The notes: a model not told the origin generated them from the sequence alone. A DNA stretch of 64,000 nt from Mariniphaga sp041684965 (GCA_041684965.1 JAWLGR010000025.1:1-64000); one strand, 5' to 3'. Numbered from the stretch's first letter, positions 42,216 through 51,297 are shown. Program-made: numbers and translations.

Positions 42216-42287
42216 GCGGGAGTAGCTCAGTGGTAGAGCATCAGCTTCCCAAGCTGAGGGTCGCGGGTTCGACCCCCGTTTCCCGCT
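42216..42287 (+). tRNA. tRNA-Gly (anticodon CCC)
   Basis: 72 nt cloverleaf without CCA. Acceptor GCGGGAG/TTCCCGC with discriminator T, D arm GCTC..GAGC, anticodon arm TCAGC-TTCCCAA-GCTGA with anticodon CCC, variable GGGTC, T arm GCGGG-TTCGACC-CCCGT. All stems pair (two wobble pairs). It is the only intact copy here; two altered copies follow at once. Confidence 0.95.
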
Positions 42288-42342
42288 CAAGGTAATCAGG
42301 AGGTTAGATTAATATCTGACTTCCTTTTTTATTTTATTTTCA

Positions 42343-42419
42343 GGGAAGTAGCTTAGTGGTAGTCCGTCAGCCGACGGATCCCAAGCTGAGGGTCGCGGGT
42401 TCGACCCCCGTTTCCCGCT
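42343..42419 (+). pseudogene. altered tRNA-Gly copy with 16-bp palindrome
   Basis: Shares GTAGCTtAGTGGTAG and everything from TCCCAAGC to CCCGCT with the tRNA at 42216, but begins GGGAA where GCGGGA is expected and carries TCCGTCAGCCGACGGA (42363-42378) across the D-arm/anticodon-arm junction. The TCAGC/GCTGA stem could still pair, but the loop grows from 7 to 13 nt and the 5' acceptor strand is damaged. Not a functional tRNA. Confidence 0.8.
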
Positions 42420-42477
42420 CAAGGTAATCAGGAGGTTAGATTAATATCTGACTTCCTTTTTTATTTTATTTTCAGGG

Positions 42478-42577
42478 NNNNNNNNNNNNNNNNNNNNNNN
42501 NNNNNNNNNNNNNNNNNNNNNNNNNNNNNNNNNNNNNNNNNNNNNNNNNNNNNNNNNNNNNNNNNNNNNNNNNNNNN
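42478..42577. other. assembly gap (100 Ns)
   Basis: Exactly 100 unknown bases inside a series of near-identical tRNA-Gly units. The number is the usual placeholder for a gap of unknown size, so the real number of copies is unknown. Confidence 0.98.
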
Positions 42578-42651
42578 AAGTAGCTCAGTGGTAGTCCGTC
42601 AGCCGACGGATTCCAAGCTGAGGGTCGCGGGTTCGACCCCCGTTTCCCGCT
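42578..42651 (+). pseudogene. altered tRNA-Gly copy, 5' end in the gap
   Basis: AAGTAGCTCAGTGGTAG, then TCCGTCAGCCGACGGA (42595-42610), then TTCCAAGCTGAGGGTCGCGG and the T arm and CCCGCT. It differs from the copy at 42343 by having CTCAG in the D arm and TTCC in place of TCCC at the anticodon, so the anticodon itself is changed. Confidence 0.78.
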
Positions 42652-43138
42652 CCTCAAGATGAAGAAGTTAAGAGGTTACAGCTCCTTTTCTTTTTGTGGG
42701 TACAAAATGGGTGCAACAAAATTAATCAGGTGCAACATCATCCATCCATTCAGATTCCCTTTGGAAAATATGTGGATGAACGAATTAAAATGGCAATTAT
42801 CATCCTCCTCATTACAGACTGGTCCATCATTTAGAAAATACCATTTCCTTTTTAGGTAGCGGAGGATAATAACTTGAAAGCATCTGCAAACTCTGGAATT
42901 CCGATGATTTGGTTTATCTACTCAGGAACTGGACACCTAAAGGATTCCTGTTATTAAAATATTTCTTAACATCAAATTGATACGGCATTATATATTATCG
43001 AAAGCGAATTAAAAAAGTTGGCTCGGTAATAATTTAAATAAAATTAAAATGCTAATTGTTTATCAGCTTTAATATTGTGTCTTAATCATTGAATTCCAAC
43101 AATTTTATTCATAACTTACATGTAACATCTAAAAAACC
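42652..43138. other. intergenic stretch after the tRNA copies, no gene seen
   Basis: A 66-codon open frame at 42659-42859 begins here but has no coding signature I recognise. The sequence is AT-rich with no clear hairpin. The place (3' of a tRNA) is where integrated elements often start, but no integrase is visible. Confidence 0.5.
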
Positions 43139-43606
43139 ATGAACATGAAAAATCCATTGATATTAATAGTTCTGACCATCATGTTTAATGCTTGTACATC
43201 AATCAACAGATTAAGTAATGAAGCAATATATCACGCAGTTGTAGGACAATATGAGAATGATATTTACAACAGATTAGGAATGCCAACTGAAACACAACGA
43301 ACTCCTGATGGTGGAAAGAAACTGATTTATGAAATGCACAGCAAAGGAATGGTAAGTAATCCAAATAAATCAAAGCTTACTTTTAATTATTCGGGTGATA
43401 TGGTTAACCAGCAACCTCATCTGAACTGGAAATACTCCAGCGTAAATACCGACTCTAATGCACCTGAATATAAAATATATCAGGTAGAAACATCCTTATT
43501 AGAGGTGTTTATAAACAATGAAGGACAATGTATTGGATTTCAGCACAATATGACAAAAGAGCAAATGGAAAGGTTATATAAACAGTTTAAAAAATACATT
43601 CCTTAA
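43139..43606 (+). CDS. small lipoprotein, BamE/SmpA-like in style
   Basis: 155 residues; ATG 43139 or 43145. Signal with lipobox (LTIMFNACTSIN). YHAVVGQYENDIYNRLGMPT and ETQRTPDGGKKLIYE resemble the 'vG.s..dv...lG.P......dg....Y' pattern of BamE-like lipoproteins. The C-terminal part (LLEVFINNEGQCIGFQHNMT) is the matching strand 'f.....kv...'. Function unknown. Stands alone between the tRNA region and a gene-poor stretch; a terminator is at 43831. Confidence 0.65.
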   Translation: MNMKNPLILIVLTIMFNACTSINRLSNEAIYHAVVGQYENDIYNRLGMPTETQRTPDGGKKLIYEMHSKGMVSNPNKSKLTFNYSGDMVNQQPHLNWKYSSVNTDSNAPEYKIYQVETSLLEVFINNEGQCIGFQHNMTKEQMERLYKQFKKYIP

Positions 43607-43830
43607 GACCGATGATTTATTAACATCTTTGTGATGAATGGTTCTCAGTGTATGTGACTGCTGTTTTTAACCAGCCAATCATACTTGATTTTATAAATAA
43701 TGCTGAGTAAGTTTTTCCTCCAACTAGCTGGCGACTGTTAAGCAAGCTTAATTTTCGCTTGCTTACGTTGCGCTTTATGTAGTTTCATAACTAATATATT
43801 TAATGTTCTATGAATTACATATATAAAAAA

Positions 43831-43855
43831 GAGCACCCGATTTGGTGCTCCTTTA
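43831..43855 (+). terminator. terminator-like hairpin
   Basis: GAGCACC-CGATTT-GGTGCTC, 7-bp perfect stem followed by CTTTAAT; on the other strand it is followed by TTTTTT, so it may act both ways. It is 225 bp after the lipoprotein gene. Confidence 0.65.
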
Positions 43856-44036
43856 ATAGTCTGCTAGTATGTTGGCTGTAATCTCAAGTTTTGCTTTTTA
43901 TCACCCAAGTGCAACCTGGGTTCCCCCCCCCAAAAATCGTTTCTTTCAAAGTAGGTGTCTCAGGCATGTACACCCAACAATTAGATCCTAATTCCGCTAA
44001 GCTCTTTGAGGAAAGGAAGCATAACTCATGAACAAG

Positions 44037-44086
44037 AACTGGTGAATTACTTTTGCGAAAAACTGATGAAATACTTTTGCGGAAAA
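44037..44086. repeat. two direct ~25-bp repeats, possibly an IS end remnant
   Basis: AACTGGTGAATTACTTTTGC and AACTGATGAAATACTTTTGC start 24 bp apart and both run on into GGAAAA or GAAAA. Multiple short repeats at one end are typical of IS21-type elements, but there is no transposase here. Confidence 0.5.
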
Positions 44087-44112
44087 ATGTTCAGTTTAAA
44101 TTTGCTATTTAC

Positions 44113-44169
44113 ATCTGACTTCCTTTTTTATTTTATTGCCAGGAAAGAGGCCCAGTGGTGGTTCGTCAG
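44113..44169 (+). repeat. relic of the tRNA-Gly repeat unit
   Basis: ATCTGACTTCCTTTTTTATT (also at 42315 and 42446) is followed by TTATTGCCAGGAAAGAGG, then CCAGTGGTGGTTCGTCAG, compared with TTATTTTCAGGGAAGTAG, then TTAGTGGTAGTCCGTCAG in the altered copy. It ends before the anticodon arm. So the repeated unit once reached at least 1.9 kb from the tRNA. Confidence 0.7.
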
Positions 44170-44193
44170 TTAAATAATTAATAAAGAAAGAAA

Positions 44194-44220
44194 AGAGGCC
44201 GACACTTTAGTGTGGCCTCT
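44194..44220 (-). terminator. rho-independent terminator of the fasciclin gene
   Basis: AGAGGCC(G)ACAC-TTTA-GTGTGGCCTCT forms an 11-bp stem with one bulge. On the minus strand it follows the stop of the gene at 44278 by about 57 bp and is followed by TTTTCTTTCTTTATT. Confidence 0.85.
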
Positions 44221-44277
44221 AGAATCAAAACTAAATTAACCACCTGAACTTAAGGTAAATTAATTTTTTTATAATGG

Positions 44278-44970
44278 TTAGAGTGATAGTAAAATTTCGA
44301 TTAATTGTTCTGTGGTAATCGGAAGGATAACTGCATCAATTACATGGATAATACCATTTGATGCTGAAATATTTGCTGTCTCAATAGTTGCCGTATTACC
44401 TACTGCATAAATCATTTTTGAAGTGTTGACTGAGAAAGTTGCTCCGAGTAAAGTTTCAATCTCTCTGGTGCCTCTGGGTGGTACTACACTGTTTGCAGCG
44501 CGACGGCCTTCTGTAACATGGTATTGCAGCACGGCAAGCACTACTTCAGCAGGAAGGGCCCGTACAGAGGTTATGGAACCAGCAGGCAATTCCAATACCG
44601 ATTCGGCAGTTGCAAAAAGAGCATTAAATGCTGCATCGGTGGGTGCGAATACAGTATATTGATCTTTGCCTTCCAAAAACAAGTTAACCAAACCTACTTC
44701 TAATTCTTCATCTACGTATTGCAATGCATCTACAAGTTTAGTAAATCCATTATCAATGGCTATCTCAGCTATTGACTCACTACCTGGAGCCGGAGCACCT
44801 GGTTTAGTATCAGGACGACCCTTCTTCAGTTCAACATTGTCTTCCATGAACATTGGGTCCGGAAGATCATCAGCTTTGTCGCAGCTTACTGCAAAAACAG
44901 CGATTGCAAAAATTCCTGTAAGGGCAAAACTTCTTAAGTTCAGCATCCTTTTTACATTTAGTTTTTTCAT
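44278..44970 (-). CDS. fasciclin-domain (FAS1) lipoprotein
   Basis: 230 residues. Lipoprotein signal (LTGIFAIAVFAVSCDKAD). After a Pro/Gly-rich linker, one FAS1 domain: SIAEIAIDNGFTKLVDALQY, then QYTVFAPTDAAFNALF (the H1 motif), LQYHVTEGRR and SASNGIIHVIDAVILP (the H2 region). FAS1 proteins mediate adhesion at the cell surface. It is divergent from the OmpA-like gene with about 400 bp between. Confidence 0.9.
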   Translation of the reverse strand: MKKLNVKRMLNLRSFALTGIFAIAVFAVSCDKADDLPDPMFMEDNVELKKGRPDTKPGAPAPGSESIAEIAIDNGFTKLVDALQYVDEELEVGLVNLFLEGKDQYTVFAPTDAAFNALFATAESVLELPAGSITSVRALPAEVVLAVLQYHVTEGRRAANSVVPPRGTREIETLLGATFSVNTSKMIYAVGNTATIETANISASNGIIHVIDAVILPITTEQLIEILLSL

Positions 44971-45374
44971 TTTTCTTTGTTTGTTTAAAATTTATAATAA
45001 AAAATTAAACACATAAACTAGAAGTGATGTAATTTTGTTCATTTTTTTTATGAAAAACATCAATAATATGCATTTATTTTTTCTTAATATATTTTTATTT
45101 AATTATAATACAGTGTATTATGTAATTTGTGAATAAAAGTTAAAATTTAATTAAGAATTATTTTTCCGGTTAAATCCGGAATCTCTGATTGCTGCCTTAA
45201 AGCCCGAGTATAAAGTTATTGTCAGCAGCTGGGTTAAATTCTAGCTTAGTGTGTTAAAAGAAAAGACAAAAAGCATATTAAAAACCTGAAAAGTCCTGAA
45301 TTTTTAATTCCAAATTAATTTTTAGCATTTAAATGTTTGTTATTATTGGCGGTAAATTTTAAACTCAAATTATA
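44971..45374. other. divergent intergenic region
   Basis: About 400 bp between oppositely oriented genes, very AT-rich, with several TTTG and TAnnTTT words but no promoter I would fix. CCGGTTAAATCCGG (about 45166-45179) is a short palindrome. No gene. Confidence 0.5.
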
Positions 45375-46277
45375 ATGAAAACAGGAAATGTTGCAATGAT
45401 TTTAAGTTTATTTACTGTAATGGTTTCTTCTTGTGCCAAACCAATTTACCAGTGCGGCAATTCACGTCCGGAGAAGTTTCGGGCTTCCAAAAGAGTACTT
45501 GCTGTGGTTGATGAAAGAGATCATCTTTGCACTACCTTGAATCTGAGGGATAATGAAATTAGCTCTCTAAAGAAAAATATAGCTTCGCTTAATAATGAGG
45601 TTGCAGGCTTAAAATCAACGTTAAAGGATACCGAAAAGAAATACAGTGATTTATCGGATGCCAGCCTGAACCAGGAGCAGCAGTTGAATCTGTCGCTGAA
45701 ACAGAAATCCGATGAGTTGACGGCGAAGGAAAGATTGCTGAAGGAAAGAGAAAAAACACTGTGGGAGCTTCAGCAGGTAATTGCCCGGCAGGATTCAATT
45801 ACCAGTCGTTTAAATAACATCCTCCGGAATGCACTCCTTGGATTTCGTTCTGATGAACTGTCAGTGGAAATAATTAACGGCAAGGTTTACGTTTCCATGT
45901 CTGACAGATTGCTGTTTAAATCGGGAAGTGCAGCTGTTGAGATCAAGGGAAAAGATGCCATAAAAGTGCTGGCCGATGTTCTTGATAAGAATCCGGATAT
46001 CGATATTCTTGTTGAGGGACATACCGATAACATACCCATTAAAACAGCAGTATACCGCGATAACTGGGATTTAAGTGTGGCCCGGGCAACCTCCATTGTC
46101 AGGATTCTTACTGATGAATACCGGATAGCACCTACGCGGGTAACCGCATCAGGCAAAGGAGAATTTTCTCCGAAAGGATCTAATGAAACTTCAGAAGGAA
46201 GGGCAATTAATCGCCGGACTGAAATCATACTGTCACCAAAACTTGAAGAAATCATGAATTTGCTGAAGAGTAGCTAA
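45375..46277 (+). CDS. OmpA-family lipoprotein with coiled coil
   Basis: 300 residues. Signal ending MVSSCAKPIYQC. Residues about 55-150 are a coiled coil (LRDNEISSLKKNIASLNNEV; KERLLKEREKTLWELQQVIA). The C-terminal OmpA/MotB domain binds peptidoglycan: FKSGSAAVEIKGKDAIKVLA, ILVEGHTDNIPI, NWDLSVARATSIVRIL and GRAINRRTEIIL. It should link the outer membrane to the cell wall. A strong terminator follows. Confidence 0.92.
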   Translation: MKTGNVAMILSLFTVMVSSCAKPIYQCGNSRPEKFRASKRVLAVVDERDHLCTTLNLRDNEISSLKKNIASLNNEVAGLKSTLKDTEKKYSDLSDASLNQEQQLNLSLKQKSDELTAKERLLKEREKTLWELQQVIARQDSITSRLNNILRNALLGFRSDELSVEIINGKVYVSMSDRLLFKSGSAAVEIKGKDAIKVLADVLDKNPDIDILVEGHTDNIPIKTAVYRDNWDLSVARATSIVRILTDEYRIAPTRVTASGKGEFSPKGSNETSEGRAINRRTEIILSPKLEEIMNLLKSS

Positions 46278-46283
46278 ATGATT

Positions 46284-46350
46284 GGTTTGGTATTTACCGA
46301 AAACCAGTTTGAATCGATCAATCTGGACTGGTTTTCAGTAAATACAAACC
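46284..46350 (+). terminator. long terminator hairpin
   Basis: GGTATTTACCGAAAACCAG and CTGGTTTTCAGTAAATAC form a stem of about 17 bp with one mismatch, extended by GGTTTG/AAACC at the base. Directly follows the OmpA-like gene and may also serve the convergent gene at 46455. Confidence 0.85.
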
Positions 46351-46454
46351 ATAAGAAATAAAATTCTCTTGTGTGGGGTAGGAGTTCCCATCAGTTATCC
46401 TAATATTTTTCTGTTGATTATTATTAAGCACAACAGAAAGGCTAACAATACGAT

Positions 46455-47030
46455 TTAATCAAATGTAACGTAATGATAAATACCTCCAAAATAAATTTTA
46501 AGTTCTAAATTGTCAGTAGTAGTAATGTCCACATTAGGAGTAAATGAAACTGTAATTCTAGCCCTTTTACTACCAGTTGTTAAATCGGTGAAAAAATTTT
46601 GAATAAGACTGATAATCTGGTTAGTAGAAAGTTGCATATCGGAGCCAAATTCATTGTTTCCCTGTGGATCTGTAGTGCAGTCACCTAAATTGACAGCCGG
46701 ACGTGTTCCTACCTTTATGGTAAAATCCTCTAATACTATTGCAACAGTATCAGTTGATTCAATCTGACTTAAGCCTGATATTTCGAGATGACTGGAAGCC
46801 AGTTGCAATTCTGCTTTTGTTAAATTTTTTGCAGGATCACTCCCAATAACATCGGCTAAATTAAGTTCAGACAAAACAAGCTCTCCTCTTACTCCAGCTG
46901 AACCTCTAATATTTTCATTATAAGTATAAGTTTGAGTAAGTTGCCGGGAAGTTCCCTCTTCGTCGTCTTTACAGGATACTACTACCATTGCAGGTAATAA
47001 AAGCATTGTTAAAAAATAAATTGTTTTCAT
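46455..47030 (-). CDS. lipoprotein of unknown function
   Basis: 191 residues. Signal MKTIYFLTMLLLPAMVVVSC, then a Cys-Lys-Asp-Asp start (CKDDEEG) typical of Bacteroidota lipoproteins. The mature part looks like all-beta (ELVLSELNLADVI; ITVSFTPNVDITTTDNLELK; GIYHYVTFD). I do not recognise the family. Convergent with the OmpA-like gene. Confidence 0.7.
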   Translation of the reverse strand: MKTIYFLTMLLLPAMVVVSCKDDEEGTSRQLTQTYTYNENIRGSAGVRGELVLSELNLADVIGSDPAKNLTKAELQLASSHLEISGLSQIESTDTVAIVLEDFTIKVGTRPAVNLGDCTTDPQGNNEFGSDMQLSTNQIISLIQNFFTDLTTGSKRARITVSFTPNVDITTTDNLELKIYFGGIYHYVTFD

Positions 47031-47362
47031 GTTTGTTTTTTTTACTGATTTTATATTAATGAGAACAAAATCTTTCAGAGAAAGTTTTTATGCTACGTTA
47101 ATCCAAATCTTATCCTTAGTTGTTTAATGGTGTACTTACAATAAAACATTAGTGACATAAAGGCCGGTATCCGGCAATAAATTAAAAAAGATAAAAAATG
47201 TAAAAAGGTTGAATCATTTTACGAACCCTATCATCGCTTTCTTAAATATCCATTTTTTAAAATATGAATTTTTTAAAATCAATTTCAAATAAATCTTCTG
47301 GTTTTTAAGTGAATTTTTTCTTACATTAGTAAATAAAACTTACAAATTCACCTCATTAAATT
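47031..47362. other. divergent intergenic region
   Basis: 332 bp between the lipoprotein gene and the dockerin/T9SS gene. AT-rich with long A and T runs. I see no repeat or convincing promoter. Confidence 0.5.
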
Positions 47363-49258
47363 ATGAAAAAAAATTTGTTAACCAAGCTTACCTGCTTTTC
47401 AAAACGTATCTATTTATTTTTCCTGGGTCTTATATTATTAACTACGGCTGGCATTGCTCAGCATGTTGAATTTGTAACCTTACAGGATTCAAAAAGTGAA
47501 AAATCATTCAGTTTTCTGGTAAATGATGACTCCTTTACAGACGAATATTTTACCTATATAGAAGGGTTACCAGTTATGGATCCATTTTCATCACCAAATG
47601 TACATTTGCTGGATGGAAAAAATAAATATGATTATTATGGATCGGGGGATGTTAATAACGATGAAATTATTAATCAGGAGGATGTCGATTTAATAATGAA
47701 TCAGCAGATAACTTCCAAAATGCTTAAAAGGGCAGATGTGAATGGAGATGGGAAAGTTGATTTTGAAGATGCATCTTTGATGGAGAAGTACATCAGGGGA
47801 GAAACAGATTATTTGCCGGGACATTGGGATAAATTAAATCTTCAGCCTGACAGAAAGGATTTGAAACTGGATTGGTTAAGAAAAAGGGTATCTTATTACA
47901 TAGAAAATGTTCAAAAAGAAATACCAGGGTGGGACTATAAAGATTACAGTCAATTATTTTGCTTTAATTTTATGGGGATAGAGAAATTCAGCAATTCTCA
48001 ATATGCATCAAAATATCTGGAATATGTTTCTGAAATGAAAGAAAATATTCCTTTATATTATGCACATATGAAAGTAAATAATCAGGATCTTTATTTTGAA
48101 ACACCTGCAGTTTTTATTGGTGCAGATAATCCGGCTGAGAAGGACGATCTTTTTGATTTGAATCAGTGGTATATTTTTAATTATTCAAATGGTGAAATGA
48201 TTGAACCGGGTGATTACCACATGGATCCAAATTATGGAGTATCCTTCTCGGGATTCTATTACAACAAGCATCATAATTATTATACGTCTACAATTTTGAT
48301 TCAATTTGATTTGGTAGAAGGAATTTTTCATTTACAAAAAGATATGCAATTACCTGATGGAGATTATGGTACTATTATAAATTTCATTGAACAGGGAGGA
48401 AGGTTTCCTCAGGTATTTGAAAATCCATGGCATTTGAAATTGGAATACCTGGAAAAACCTGATACTGCAGAAACAGGAATAGTTACAGAAGAAAGTACTG
48501 CCTATTTTAACAGGCAGTGGGAGAGTAACTCGGAATATTACTTATCAAGAGTTAAAGAGGAAAAAAAAGAATGGGAAAAGAAAGCTGTAAATCAGGATTA
48601 TCCGGATTACGAATACGACTGTATTCGAACTGACAGCGTCTTTTTGAATGTTGGAAGGCACAGCTATAGTGACGTAAGAAGATATTTTAATAAAGTCAGG
48701 GATAATGAGGCTCCTGTGTTTTCCGGAGCTGATACAACAGGTGCATTAACTCCTGTTGTTATTAAAAATTGGAAAGATAACGGTATCGCAGATGTTTATA
48801 TAACACCGGAAAATCCTGAAATCGGATTTCCTGAAGTGTATGATAATTCAACTTATCCGGTAGATTTTTCCTGGAGTTTTAAGCCGGTTAATGATGGTAA
48901 TAATAAGTATCTGATAGAATACACTGCCACCGATAAATCTATAAATAAAAATACTTCAGCAGCTTATCAGGAAATCATTGTGGAAGATGTAACACCAGCC
49001 GGTTATCATGAATCAACTCAGAGATTGGTTGCATATCCCAATCCTGCAAAAGGTATAGTGTATTTCAATTGGAACAGGGATTCAGAGAACGTAAAAATTG
49101 AAGTTTACGATGTAGCTGGTACTTTGATTAGCAATGGCTGGGGAAATTACAACAGGGGAGAAAAAATTAAAATTAAGTTGACTGACCAGAATGGCATATA
49201 CATCATTAAACTCATAAGTGAAAAGCAGACTGAAAAATTTATAATTACCAATCATTAA
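47363..49258 (+). CDS. exported protein with dockerin-type repeats and T9SS sorting domain
   Basis: 631 residues. Signal (YLFFLGLILLTTAGIAQ). Residues about 94-142 form two calcium-binding dockerin-type repeats: GDVNNDEIINQEDVDLIMNQ and ADVNGDGKVDFEDASLMEKY. The middle has no known domain to me. Residues about 430-550 may be a HYR/Ig-like beta domain (DNEAPVFSGADTTGALTPVV; EYTATDKSINKNTSAAYQE). The last 75 residues (RLVAYPNPAKGIVYFNW, then NGIYIIKLISEKQTEKFII) are a type A sorting domain for export through T9SS. The dockerin suggests calcium-dependent folding or docking. Confidence 0.75.
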   Translation: MKKNLLTKLTCFSKRIYLFFLGLILLTTAGIAQHVEFVTLQDSKSEKSFSFLVNDDSFTDEYFTYIEGLPVMDPFSSPNVHLLDGKNKYDYYGSGDVNNDEIINQEDVDLIMNQQITSKMLKRADVNGDGKVDFEDASLMEKYIRGETDYLPGHWDKLNLQPDRKDLKLDWLRKRVSYYIENVQKEIPGWDYKDYSQLFCFNFMGIEKFSNSQYASKYLEYVSEMKENIPLYYAHMKVNNQDLYFETPAVFIGADNPAEKDDLFDLNQWYIFNYSNGEMIEPGDYHMDPNYGVSFSGFYYNKHHNYYTSTILIQFDLVEGIFHLQKDMQLPDGDYGTIINFIEQGGRFPQVFENPWHLKLEYLEKPDTAETGIVTEESTAYFNRQWESNSEYYLSRVKEEKKEWEKKAVNQDYPDYEYDCIRTDSVFLNVGRHSYSDVRRYFNKVRDNEAPVFSGADTTGALTPVVIKNWKDNGIADVYITPENPEIGFPEVYDNSTYPVDFSWSFKPVNDGNNKYLIEYTATDKSINKNTSAAYQEIIVEDVTPAGYHESTQRLVAYPNPAKGIVYFNWNRDSENVKIEVYDVAGTLISNGWGNYNRGEKIKIKLTDQNGIYIIKLISEKQTEKFIITNH

Positions 49259-49285
49259 TCTCCTGTTCCGCTAGGAGAAAATTTT
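49259..49285 (+). terminator. weak terminator-like hairpin
   Basis: TCTCCT-GTTCCGCT-AGGAGA followed by AAAATTTTAT, immediately after the TAA of the dockerin/T9SS gene. Short stem, so modest confidence. Confidence 0.4.
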
Positions 49286-49540
49286 ATCTTTTAAAAAGTA
49301 ATTCAATAAAAACCTCCGACTGAATATTCCTTTCACAAAGTCGGTTTGCGGACATAATTATAAAGATTGCTTTAGTGCTTAACCTTCTTTGGATTGCCAT
49401 AATCCATTAAAGATTTTGTTTGCTAAAATTTTATTATTGCTCTTCTCTGACATAGATCAGAATATTGGAAATTGGGGGGTTCGAAAAGTTAATGGCGTCT
49501 ATTCTGAAATATTGTCTTATATAATTCTTTGTATTCTCTT

Positions 49541-49626
49541 CGAAGTTTATTTGATATAAATTCGTGAAATCGCGAATTTATATCGAATAAACATCGAATA
49601 AACATCGAATAAACGACGAATAAAAT
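49541..49626. repeat. hairpin followed by 11-bp tandem units (copy 2)
   Basis: A 24-bp left arm (49541-49564) pairs with a right arm (49573-49596) with two mismatches around TGAAATCG; the core is GATATAAATTCG/CGAATTTATATC. The right arm enters units CGAATAAACAT, CGAATAAACAT, CGAATAAACGA, CGAATAAAAT. Same construction as 15457-15545, with different stem sequence outside the CGAATTTAT core. Confidence 0.9.
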
Positions 49627-49791
49627 ATTAGTTTGACTTGAAGCAAAAGGAGTGAATCTATATACAATCCCTTATCTTTATATCCGTATCCATATTGGGT
49701 ATCCGTATCCGTTCGTGCAAGTAGGTCTTGCTAAATCCTTATTGATTTTTATAACGCCAAATTAGTTTGATTGCGTGATTACCCCTTGCTC

Positions 49792-51297
49792 TTAAAGTTT
49801 CAGGTTCTGCGGTAGTAATTCGTGAAGCTTGTTGACTTTGTACTCAGGGATAAGTTCCAGTACTTTTTTTAGCCATTCATAGGGATTGACATTGTTCTTT
49901 TTGCATGTGCCAAAGAAGGAGTAAAACATGGCAGCTCGTTCTGCCCCTCGATGTGAGCCTGCAAACAAATAGTTTTTTCTGCCCAGGGCAATGGGCCTGA
50001 TGGCATTTTCCGCAAGATTATTATCTATTTCCAGGGAACCATCAAGCAGATAGTTTAAAAGATTATCCCACCGGGGTATGCAATAAGCCACAGCTTTTCC
50101 TATGGGTGATTTAGGATGTGAAGTTTTATAGATTTCCACCATCCATTTTCCAAGCTCGTTTAAAACCGGGAGTGCCATCTCAAGTCTGAGTTCATATCTT
50201 TCTGCCGGTGAAAGATTTTCTTCTCTTGCCGTCTGTTCAATGGCATAAAGCTTTTGAAACATATCCAAAGCATATACTGCTTTCTCTTTGTCATAATCTT
50301 TGGCTTTATCAAAACCCCTGCGGGCATGAGCCATACAGTTTAAATGAATAATATCTTTTCTTCTTGTAATAAAATCATAGACAATATAACCATCGGTCTG
50401 CAGATAACCATTATAATTCTTCAACAACAAGGATGGTCCTTCCCTTGACCTGCCAATTTGATAATCAAATAAAACTGATTTTTCCAATGGAGAATGATAA
50501 AGCCAGTGATACCCCCTGTGGGTTTTTCCTTTTTTGGTTCTATCCAGTACCTGTATCGGAGTTTCATCCACCTGAAGGTATCCCTGTGCCAGTATGCGCC
50601 GTTTAAGACTTTCATATAATGGCCATAGCAAATCGTAAATTCCATCCTGCCAGCCATTCATAGTTGAAGAGGGCATTCTTATTCCTTCAAGTGAGAAACG
50701 CTCATTTTGACGATTCAGAGGAAGATGATATACAAATTTATCTACATGTATCTGTGCCAGCAAAGCAGGACTTGCCATGCATTTTTCAATAGGGAATACA
50801 GGAAGTTTTCCTATGACTCCTTTATATGTTAAGGTTTCATCATCCTCCAATTTAATATACTTGGGCCGGATGTATCTTATTACAGATAATTTTGCAGGAG
50901 TAAAGTCCAACTGCTCGGTAATTTCTTTCCCGATACACTTCATTCCTGTAGTGTCCTCTTCGGGCTCAATAACAACTTCTTTAACGGGCAAATGTGAGGG
51001 CAGGGTCATGCGCCCGGGATGGTTTATACGTTTTGTTTTTTTACGTACATAGGTAATGGTTTCCTGCTGTTTTTCCGGCTCCTGCTCAGTCTCTACTTCA
51101 AAAGGCAGGGTCATTTGATTTTCATCGGCATCCTTAACAAAACGTTCCCGTTTTGCGCCATAAAGCAAGCGCTGAATCTGGTCTATCCGGAACTGTAAAT
51201 CAGCAACCCTGGATTCAAGGTTTAAGTTTTCTGACAGCAGCTTTTTACTTACCTGCAGCAACTCCTCAAAACTCATATTTTCCAGCACCTTTGTCAT
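49792..51297 (-). CDS. tnpC: IS66 family transposase TnpC
   Basis: 501 residues, full length. N-terminal coiled coil (LSENLNLESRVADLQFRIDQ) and RLLYGAKRERFV, the IS66 N-terminal zipper; then a Cys-poor linker, ARGYLQVDETPIQVLD-type first catalytic region (LQVDETPIQVLD), second Asp in LQTDGYIVYD, and the Glu in IDNNLAENAIRPIALGRKN. The C-terminal IS66 tail ends LELIPEYKVNKLHELLP. It catalyses transposition together with TnpA and TnpB. Confidence 0.95.
   Translation of the reverse strand: MTKVLENMSFEELLQVSKKLLSENLNLESRVADLQFRIDQIQRLLYGAKRERFVKDADENQMTLPFEVETEQEPEKQQETITYVRKKTKRINHPGRMTLPSHLPVKEVVIEPEEDTTGMKCIGKEITEQLDFTPAKLSVIRYIRPKYIKLEDDETLTYKGVIGKLPVFPIEKCMASPALLAQIHVDKFVYHLPLNRQNERFSLEGIRMPSSTMNGWQDGIYDLLWPLYESLKRRILAQGYLQVDETPIQVLDRTKKGKTHRGYHWLYHSPLEKSVLFDYQIGRSREGPSLLLKNYNGYLQTDGYIVYDFITRRKDIIHLNCMAHARRGFDKAKDYDKEKAVYALDMFQKLYAIEQTAREENLSPAERYELRLEMALPVLNELGKWMVEIYKTSHPKSPIGKAVAYCIPRWDNLLNYLLDGSLEIDNNLAENAIRPIALGRKNYLFAGSHRGAERAAMFYSFFGTCKKNNVNPYEWLKKVLELIPEYKVNKLHELLPQNLKL

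Noticed and set aside
42472..42657. Open frame across the N gap on the minus strand
   Set aside because: Half of it is unknown bases and the rest is the complement of the tRNA-like sequence.
42659..42859. 66-codon frame after the tRNA copies as an integrase remnant
   Set aside because: Position is suggestive, but I see no recombinase motif.
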